64,000 nt of DNA from Formosa sp030427735 (GTDB lineage: Bacteria; Bacteroidota; Bacteroidia; Flavobacteriales; Flavobacteriaceae), in contig NZ_CP195158.1 of assembly GCF_051200825.1 (NCBI RefSeq), forward strand, positions 992,001 to 1,056,000. Reading direction: 5' to 3'. Shown here piece after piece: positions 58,152-64,000 of this stretch. How positions within the stretch are numbered: position 1 is the first letter of the stretch; each line of letters starts with the position of its first letter. A model generated the notes under the pieces. That model ran no database searches. It was given only the letters and a program-made list of their open reading frames with translations, and had not been told where the DNA came from. Made by a program: the position numbers and the translations under genes.

Positions 58152-59648
58152 TTAGAAAAACCCTAATTTATTTTTGTCGTAAGAAATTAACATGTTTTTT
58201 GTTTGTCGGTAATGGTCCATCATCATCAGGTGGTTCTCTCTACCAAAACCAGATTTTTTGTAGCCTCCAAAAGGGGCGTGGGCAGGGTAAGCATGATAGC
58301 AATTCACCCAGACACGGCCTGCTTTAATTGCTCTTGGAATCTGATATAATTGATGGGCATCTCGCGTCCAGACTCCAGCACCTAAGCCATATAGTGTGTC
58401 GTTGGCGATTTCTAAAGCTTCGGCTTCGTCTTTAAATTTGGTTACGCAAACTACGGGGCCAAATATTTCTTCCTGAAATACTCTCATTTTGTTATGGCCT
58501 TCTAAGATGGTAGGTTTTATAAAAAAGCCATTTGCCAAATCTCCTGCGGTGTTTGCAGTCCCGCCACATAATACTTTAGCGCCTTCTTCTTGTCCTATTT
58601 TTAAATACGATTGAATTTTTTCGTATTGATCGTTAGAGGCTTGTGCACCAACTTGAGTATTTACATCGTATGGATTGTTTTGAATAATAGCTTCTGTACG
58701 CGCTACAACACGCTTCATAAATGCATCGTAGATAGCTTCTTGAACTAGAATTCTTGAAGGGCAGGTGCAAACTTCACCTTGATTAAAGGCAAAGAGCACA
58801 GCGCCTTCAATAGCTTTATCTAAATAGGCATCGTCGGCATCCATCACACTGTTAAAAAAGATATTTGGCGATTTTCCACCAAGCTCCATCGTTACCGGGT
58901 TTAAGTTTTTAGAAGCGTATTGCATGATTAATTGTCCGGTAGTGGTTTCGCCTGTAAATGCTACTTTATCTACTTTAGAACTGGAAGCTAAAGGTTTACC
59001 TGCTTCGGGGCCAAACCCGTGAATAATGTTTACAACACCAGGGGGAAATACATCGGCAATCTTTTCCATTAATATGGTGGCCGAAGCCGGTGTTTGCTCT
59101 GCAGGTTTAAGCACCACACAGTTTCCTGTTGCGAGGGCTGGAGGTAATTTCCAAGAGAGCATTAGTAAGGGAAAGTTCCACGGAATAATCTGGCCAATTA
59201 CGCCTAATGGTTCTTTAATGTTCATGGATAGCGTATTGGCGTCTAGTTCGGTGGCACTACCTTCTTCGGCGCGAATGCAAGCTGCAAAATAACGCCAATG
59301 ATCTACAGATAGTGGGACATCTGCATTTAAAGTTTCTCGAATAGGTTTTCCGTTATCGCAGGTTTCAATTAAAGCAAATTCTTCTAAATTCGCTTCAATA
59401 ATATCGGCAACTTTGTTTAAAAGGCTTGCACGTTCTGCTGCCGATGTATTTCCCCAACTTTCTTTGGCTGCATTGGCGGCGTCTAAAGCCAGTTCTACAT
59501 CTTCTTTTTGAGATCGTGGAAATTGGGCAATTACACTTTTATCTATAGGCGACGTGTTTTCGAAATATTCGCCATGGATGGGTTTTACAAATTTACCATT
59601 GATAAAGTTGTTGTAAGTGGATTTAAATTTTGGTTTACTATAGGCCAT
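58152..59648 (-). CDS. NAD(P)-dependent aldehyde dehydrogenase
   Basis: A full-length aldehyde dehydrogenase of 498 residues. The oxyanion and proton-relay Glu255 (VTMELGGKSPN) and the catalytic Cys294 (NQGEVCTCPSR) are present, with the cofactor motifs VIGQIIPWNFPLLM, KPAEQTP and FTGETTTGQ. The C-terminal FGGYKKSGFGRENH is typical of the ExaC/AldB-like acetaldehyde group, which is the group that carries DUF779 partners. It is divergent from the AraC gene across a 188-base spacer, so AraC likely controls it. Substrates are probably short-chain aldehydes. Confidence 0.93.
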   Translation of the reverse strand: MAYSKPKFKSTYNNFINGKFVKPIHGEYFENTSPIDKSVIAQFPRSQKEDVELALDAANAAKESWGNTSAAERASLLNKVADIIEANLEEFALIETCDNGKPIRETLNADVPLSVDHWRYFAACIRAEEGSATELDANTLSMNIKEPLGVIGQIIPWNFPLLMLSWKLPPALATGNCVVLKPAEQTPASATILMEKIADVFPPGVVNIIHGFGPEAGKPLASSSKVDKVAFTGETTTGQLIMQYASKNLNPVTMELGGKSPNIFFNSVMDADDAYLDKAIEGAVLFAFNQGEVCTCPSRILVQEAIYDAFMKRVVARTEAIIQNNPYDVNTQVGAQASNDQYEKIQSYLKIGQEEGAKVLCGGTANTAGDLANGFFIKPTILEGHNKMRVFQEEIFGPVVCVTKFKDEAEALEIANDTLYGLGAGVWTRDAHQLYQIPRAIKAGRVWVNCYHAYPAHAPFGGYKKSGFGRENHLMMMDHYRQTKNMLISYDKNKLGFF

Positions 59649-59836
59649 GTCATTTATTATTTATGTTAAAAGTTAATTTTTGATGATATCGTTTATTTTG
59701 GCTATTGAAATTATGTAATCATCAGTTTTTGTAAAGTTATTTTGTTAAAGTGTGAAATAATTGCACATATTTATTATATTTTAGTACTATCCTATTATTC
59801 GGGAAAAAGTATTTACACGTTTTAGTATTATTGAAT

Positions 59837-60754
59837 ATGAATCAGTTTTTAAATCAACATAACCGGCAAAGAAAACTAACCACCTTAGTGGAAAATAGAA
59901 CGGTTTATAATGCAAAATTTGCCGAACTGAATATTTTTGAAACTCACGAAAGCGCAGAGCAGGTACATTTAACCTTTGGGTTTCCTATTATTGCCAGTAT
60001 GCTTACGGGAAAAAAAGTAATGCATATTGAAGGTTTGCCTGCGTTTGATTTTTACCCAGGAGAGTCTGTAGTAATGCCTTCTAACAAGGAAATGGTTATC
60101 GATTTTCCTTTAGCATCTGCAACACAACCCACAAAATGTATGGCTTTAGGTATAGACAATACAAAAATACAGGAGGTAATCGATAAGTTTAATGACAGCG
60201 TGCGTATAGAAAACGAGAATAATACATGGAATTTAAGCGCTACAACTAATCATGTTATTAATAATTCCGATGTTAATCTATTAATAAAACGCTTAATTTA
60301 TACATTCACAAATAACAATTCGTCTAAAGATGTGTTGTTGGATTTAATGATTCAAGAATTGATTGTTCGTTTACTGCAAACTAAGGCCAAATTTGTTTTG
60401 CTGAATGGAGCACAAGAGCTTTTAGATGATAACCGAATTGGTTTTGTAATTAAATTTATACAAGACAACTTAACAAATAAAGATATTACGGTTGAAGTAT
60501 TGGCAGAGAAAGCTTGTATGAGCACCTCTCATTTTCATAAAAAATTTAAAAGCACTTTAGGTATTTCTCCTATAGATTACATCAATTCCGAAAAAATTAA
60601 ATTGTCTAAAAAGTTGATAAAAAACAGTAAGGATTTTAGAATTTCCGAAATAGCCTTTAAAACAGGGTTTAACAGCATTAGTTATTTTAACAGACAGTTT
60701 AAGAAGATGGAACTGATGACACCATTGCAGTTTAAAAAATCTATTCTGGTCTAG
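59837..60754 (+). CDS. AraC family transcriptional regulator
   Basis: A regulator of about 305 residues with an N-terminal sensing domain (VHLTFGFPIIASMLTGKK, FYPGESVVMPSNKEMV), similar to the AraC_N type found beside aldehyde dehydrogenases, and a C-terminal double helix-turn-helix: VLAEKACMSTSHFHKKFKST and ISEIAFKTGFNSISYFNRQF. I chose ATG 59837; an in-frame TTG at 59831 adds two residues. The gene overlaps the end of the convergent beta-helix gene by 14 bases. It probably responds to aldehydes or alcohols and activates the divergent dehydrogenase. Confidence 0.9.
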   Translation: MNQFLNQHNRQRKLTTLVENRTVYNAKFAELNIFETHESAEQVHLTFGFPIIASMLTGKKVMHIEGLPAFDFYPGESVVMPSNKEMVIDFPLASATQPTKCMALGIDNTKIQEVIDKFNDSVRIENENNTWNLSATTNHVINNSDVNLLIKRLIYTFTNNNSSKDVLLDLMIQELIVRLLQTKAKFVLLNGAQELLDDNRIGFVIKFIQDNLTNKDITVEVLAEKACMSTSHFHKKFKSTLGISPIDYINSEKIKLSKKLIKNSKDFRISEIAFKTGFNSISYFNRQFKKMELMTPLQFKKSILV

Positions 60755-63308
60755 TATTTATAGCTTTACCTTCTGCTTTAAAACTGTTAATCATGGTTGA
60801 AGAACCTCCGTTGTATTCAATACCAAAACTATTGAATGGTAATGGCGCAATGGTAGTTTGAATGTCTACAAAAGGTTTTACCTCTTTGGGGTAATCATGG
60901 CTTGGATAATTGGCAGTTGTTTTTAAACTGGCCGAAAGTGTATTGTCTACTTTTTGAAGCCTTATAGTACAAGGGGTTCTAAATGCGCTTGTTGTAACAG
61001 GATCCGAAATGGCTTTAGTGGTATTGTTATGGTAGGCCACAAAATAACAATCTATAGCATTGCCGTATTTAGTAGTTCTTATGAGTCGTAAAGCATACCC
61101 AGTTTTTGTAATGGGATCAAAATTAATAACGATATCCATGTATAACGGCGCAACACTAAACCCTTGGCCAGCTGTTTTAAAAGGAGAAACCGTAAGGGTT
61201 AAGGTCATGTCTTTTACTTTAGGATTTAAAGGAGTATAACTTAAAGATGCAGTGCGACCAGTTTGTAATAATCCTAATTGATTAGCAGAGCCTTGTTTGC
61301 CTTCACCAAAAAACCAGGCATCTTTAGATGTATCTGTTGTAGATGCATTATCGTTTATTAATGGTTTAAAGTTCCAATATCCTTTAAGGTTTTCGTTACT
61401 GTTGTTGGTAGGTGTGTTTTTAAAATCGGAAAATATAATATTGGGAGCGGTTAACACATCTTCTGTTTTTATAGGATGAGAATTTATAACTGTTTTTGAA
61501 TCTCCTATTTGAGAGCGATTGGTTTTTGGTGCAACACTAACCATGATATATTGATTTACATCTGTAGCTGTAAGTGTATATTTTTTTAAAGGCGTATGTG
61601 AACGCGATACAGCTGCTTTTTTAGGGTTGTTGCAGGTGGCATCGGCGCATCTGTACCAAGTAATTTCCGATTCATCTTTATATGCTGTATTAGCAAATGC
61701 GTAAGTTACTTGAAGAGAGCCGTCGTTAAGTTTATTAATTTTTGGTACAGCACTAAATGATGGTGGCGGGAGCGTTGCTGGTTTTACTTTAATATTGCAT
61801 AAGCCCTCTAATCCAGAAGCTGTTTTTACTTGTATTGAAACATTTTTTTCGACATTTAATGTGTTGGTTGGTATAACCATGCACGTATTTTTATTAGACC
61901 GTAATATCACTAAATTTTTATCAACTTCATTAATATGCCAGGTTACAGGCTCGTTTTTAGCGGGTGTATTTCCAAATCGAAACAGCGAAGCAGTAATATA
62001 TAACGAGTCCTTGCCTGTTTCTATTTCGGCTTTATCTGGCGTAACTTTTAATTGAATAGGTAATTGCGTTAATGGTGTTTTTAAGGTTTTTTCAGCGTCT
62101 AGAACTGTGGGTTTTAAATGCTCAGGATCCCAATCGTCATCACCACTCAAAAGGTTGTAGGTATTGTAAATGGTTTTGTTTTTATAGTTGAACACATAAG
62201 CGTTAAGCAAGTGTTTGTCATTAAGTAATACCGTGTGCTCAGGCGATGTGTTATTGATAAGGATGGATTTGTTATTAAGAGTAATATTATGCTGATAATT
62301 TTTGGTTGCAGGGTTTAATTCGTCGCACCATTGTACAGATGAAACATTTTCTCCTGTAAATCTCGTATCTATTACAGCTAATTGCCCGTTGGCTTTAGTA
62401 AAATACTGTGTGCCTTTTGTGTAAATATTGATGTCGCAATTTAAAAAAATGGCTCCTGTACCGGTTGTGTGATAAAAAGGTTTCGAACTGTAAAAGTCTA
62501 AGGTGCAATTTTTATAAATGGCAGATCCATTGAGGGCATCGTCTGTAGATTCGAAATGACAACGATCGAAAAATGTGCGTTTTGCACCTACAAACGGACA
62601 TAAATTTAAACGGCTTATAAAATGGGTGTTACGCGCTACAACTTTGTCTCCGTTACAAATAATAAGCTGTGCTTGTACGATGGCCGATCCGCGTTTAGGT
62701 CTACTTAATTCGGGTTTTAAGTTGTATTTTAAATCGATATTACAAAAATTACCAAAAGTTATATTTTCGGATGTTGTGCCAATACCATCAATATAAAGCA
62801 TAGTGAAATTTCCTTTAGCACCCATAGTTTGCCCGCGGTTGCAAGCAAGCACCACATGTTCTGGATTTTTTGTTAACCCGTTAAAGGTTAACCAATCGCA
62901 TTGTATTTTTAATCCATAAGGTATAGAACCGTTTTCAGGAGTTCTTATTTCAGGGGCGTCGGGATCGTCAATCCAATATACATAGGGCGCTATGTTCAAA
63001 ACCATAGGTTTGGAAGCTGTGCCGGATGTTAAGTGTTTGGCGGCTTCTTGAATGGAGTTAAATACAAAAGGGGATGTATTAACAATAGTATCACTTAATT
63101 GTCCATCTATAAAAAAAGACTTAGGCCCTAATGGTATCGTGTCTTTTTCGAACACAATATACTGGCCATTAAATGTAATTGGTGTATTAGGGTCTAAACT
63201 GCTGTAAGTATAGTTTTGAGCTGATCCAGTAGCATAGTATAACAGTAGCAGAAAAAAAGCAAAAGCGGATTTAAAGGTGTGATATGTTGATGAAATTGAT
63301 GAAAGCAT
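60741..63308 (-). CDS. Secreted pectinesterase-like beta-helix protein
   Basis: An exported protein of 855 residues. After a signal peptide (ending GSAQ near 31) a right-handed parallel beta-helix covers about 60-350: LKIQCDWLTFNGL, NITFGNFCNIDLKY, STDDALNGSAIYKNCTLDF, GTGAIFLNCDINIY and QLAVIDTRF. This resembles pectinesterase (CE8) architecture, but the usual catalytic GxxDFIFG is not visible, so activity is uncertain. Ig-like domains (about 400-600) and a C-terminal concanavalin-like domain follow (about 640-850). There is no T9SS sorting signal at the end that I can recognise. The start MLSSISSTYH is upstream of the signal peptide; a later Met is absent. It is eight bases downstream of the Kelch gene, in one operon. 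Confidence 0.72.
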   Translation of the reverse strand: MLSSISSTYHTFKSAFAFFLLLLYYATGSAQNYTYSSLDPNTPITFNGQYIVFEKDTIPLGPKSFFIDGQLSDTIVNTSPFVFNSIQEAAKHLTSGTASKPMVLNIAPYVYWIDDPDAPEIRTPENGSIPYGLKIQCDWLTFNGLTKNPEHVVLACNRGQTMGAKGNFTMLYIDGIGTTSENITFGNFCNIDLKYNLKPELSRPKRGSAIVQAQLIICNGDKVVARNTHFISRLNLCPFVGAKRTFFDRCHFESTDDALNGSAIYKNCTLDFYSSKPFYHTTGTGAIFLNCDINIYTKGTQYFTKANGQLAVIDTRFTGENVSSVQWCDELNPATKNYQHNITLNNKSILINNTSPEHTVLLNDKHLLNAYVFNYKNKTIYNTYNLLSGDDDWDPEHLKPTVLDAEKTLKTPLTQLPIQLKVTPDKAEIETGKDSLYITASLFRFGNTPAKNEPVTWHINEVDKNLVILRSNKNTCMVIPTNTLNVEKNVSIQVKTASGLEGLCNIKVKPATLPPPSFSAVPKINKLNDGSLQVTYAFANTAYKDESEITWYRCADATCNNPKKAAVSRSHTPLKKYTLTATDVNQYIMVSVAPKTNRSQIGDSKTVINSHPIKTEDVLTAPNIIFSDFKNTPTNNSNENLKGYWNFKPLINDNASTTDTSKDAWFFGEGKQGSANQLGLLQTGRTASLSYTPLNPKVKDMTLTLTVSPFKTAGQGFSVAPLYMDIVINFDPITKTGYALRLIRTTKYGNAIDCYFVAYHNNTTKAISDPVTTSAFRTPCTIRLQKVDNTLSASLKTTANYPSHDYPKEVKPFVDIQTTIAPLPFNSFGIEYNGGSSTMINSFKAEGKAINTRPE

Positions 63309-63316
63309 AATTAAAA

Positions 63317-64000
63317 TTATAAAGTTTTTGAAGCTTCAATACTTGTGTTTTTAAATTCGTTAATATCGATACAGTATACTTTTGAAGAGGGCGATCTCGA
63401 GAATTCATTTTCGGTAAAACCTCCAATTATATAAAGCTTGTTATTGTACACATGTATTTTGGCAGCTTGTAGTTCTAAATTTAGAGTATAAGTATTTAAA
63501 AGTTGTGTTTTTGTATTGTAGGTGAATAGTGTTTTATCCCCTAAAATGAATAGCGTATCTTGCTGTGATGTGATTGCAGGCGATTTTAAGCAGACAGGCA
63601 AATTGCCAATCTTGCTACAAGTTCCAGTGGTAATGTTGTAGATGTTTATTTGTGTGAGCGAACGGTCTGAATTGTTGCTAAGTGCAAAAATGTTTTGTTC
63701 TAATAGTACGCCACAAAGTAAATCGGGATTAGGTAATGCTTTTAATTGATACCATAGGCCTGTATTTATAGTGTACATATGTGCCGAATCGGTGTAGTGT
63801 TTGTTGCCGTTTTTTAGCTTTTTTACTGCGCCTCCTAAAAGGAAAATATTGTTATTGAAAATAAAAGATAATGGATTAACTGCTTGATGCGGATTGGTGT
63901 AATCTGTAGTTGTCGTCTGATCGTTAATATTAAAAATGTCGATATCTGTATGTAAATACTCGAACTTTTTGTTTCGCGATAATCTTTTACCGCTCATAAT
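63317..64000 (-). CDS. Kelch-repeat protein (5' truncated by window edge)
   Basis: The C-terminal part of a Kelch beta-propeller. It has at least four repeats ending in GG: IFLLGGAV, FALSNN, LFILGDKT and LYIIGGFTENEFSRSPSS. The frame is open at the right edge, and the Met at 63997 lies in a repeat (SGKRLSRNKKFEYLHTDIDIFN), so it is not the start. A signal peptide and one or two blades should lie outside. It is upstream of the beta-helix gene in the same direction, eight bases apart, suggesting a shared role at the surface or in polysaccharide handling. Its ligand is unknown. Confidence 0.8.
   Translation of the reverse strand: MMSGKRLSRNKKFEYLHTDIDIFNINDQTTTTDYTNPHQAVNPLSFIFNNNIFLLGGAVKKLKNGNKHYTDSAHMYTINTGLWYQLKALPNPDLLCGVLLEQNIFALSNNSDRSLTQINIYNITTGTCSKIGNLPVCLKSPAITSQQDTLFILGDKTLFTYNTKTQLLNTYTLNLELQAAKIHVYNNKLYIIGGFTENEFSRSPSSKVYCIDINEFKNTSIEASKTL

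Noticed and set aside
59746..59764. A TGTGA-AATAAT-TGCACA sequence in the AraC/aldehyde dehydrogenase spacer, resembling a CRP site
   Set aside because: The half-site spacing is one base too long and Bacteroidetes do not use the enterobacterial CRP consensus in the same way.
1..64000. CRISPR arrays, prophage, transposases, rRNA and tRNA genes
   Set aside because: I looked for direct repeats with regular spacing, integrase or transposase motifs and conserved rRNA or tRNA sequences and saw none.

Overview
The window looks like chromosome of a marine-type Flavobacteriaceae (Bacteroidetes) bacterium. The evidence is AT-rich DNA with short spacers, three large surface proteins with the type B C-terminal signal of the type IX secretion system (T9SS), flavobacterial versions of dnaJ and of a sigma-54 response regulator, no clear Shine-Dalgarno sequences, and repeated TAnnTTTG promoter elements upstream of genes. 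I see no rRNA, tRNA, CRISPR, prophage or transposase. Both edges cut genes: grpE on the left and a Kelch-repeat gene on the right.

Layout. 1-5.5 kb: grpE-dnaJ, a NatAB-like ABC exporter pair and an NtrC-type response regulator without a DNA-binding domain, followed by a structured palindromic repeat. 5.6-9.5 kb: an unknown exported protein, a PPK2-family polyphosphate kinase, an exported M28 peptidase and an exported DinB-like protein. 9.5-18.5 kb: housekeeping genes nadA-nadB, lysA, sucC and uvrB with small conserved proteins between them. 18.5-27.4 kb: three tandem T9SS type B surface proteins. 27.5-34.4 kb: a second ABC exporter pair, an unknown protein with kinase-like motifs, a pRiA4b ORF-3 family protein, heme A synthase, a CCA/HD nucleotidyltransferase, a GxxExxY gene bracketed by inverted repeats, and a Sua5/YrdC enzyme. 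34.5-41.5 kb: a lipopolysaccharide or surface-glycan cluster with two GT4, two GT2, one GT9, a TupA-like ATP-grasp protein and an InaA/Kdo-kinase-like protein. 41.5-46.2 kb: dapD, ruvX, def, a DUF5606 gene, mazG and marC.

The accessory part is 46.4-64 kb. It opens with a tight operon of a RhaT-type symporter, a solute-binding-protein homologue without a signal peptide, two class III CoA-transferases, a second leaderless solute-binding homologue, a Gfo/Idh/MocA oxidoreductase and a MaoC-type hydratase. This combination of sugar-binding folds inside the cytoplasm with CoA-ester enzymes is the strongest candidate for an undescribed pathway here. After it come a cysteine-desulfurase-like PLP enzyme, a PfkB sugar kinase with a second Gfo/Idh enzyme, an aldehyde dehydrogenase with its DUF779 partner and a divergent AraC regulator, and then a secreted pectinesterase-like beta-helix protein and a Kelch protein. 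Uptake and oxidation of plant or algal sugars or sugar acids is a reasonable overall theme, but the substrates are inference.

Non-coding signals include several intrinsic terminators, a set of TAnnTTTG promoter elements, an orphan promoter-terminator pair that could make a small RNA (1761-1855), a cloverleaf-like palindromic repeat (5495-5626), and inverted CACRAAT-heptamer repeats that flank the GxxExxY gene and recur as a gene-less copy near 57.65 kb.
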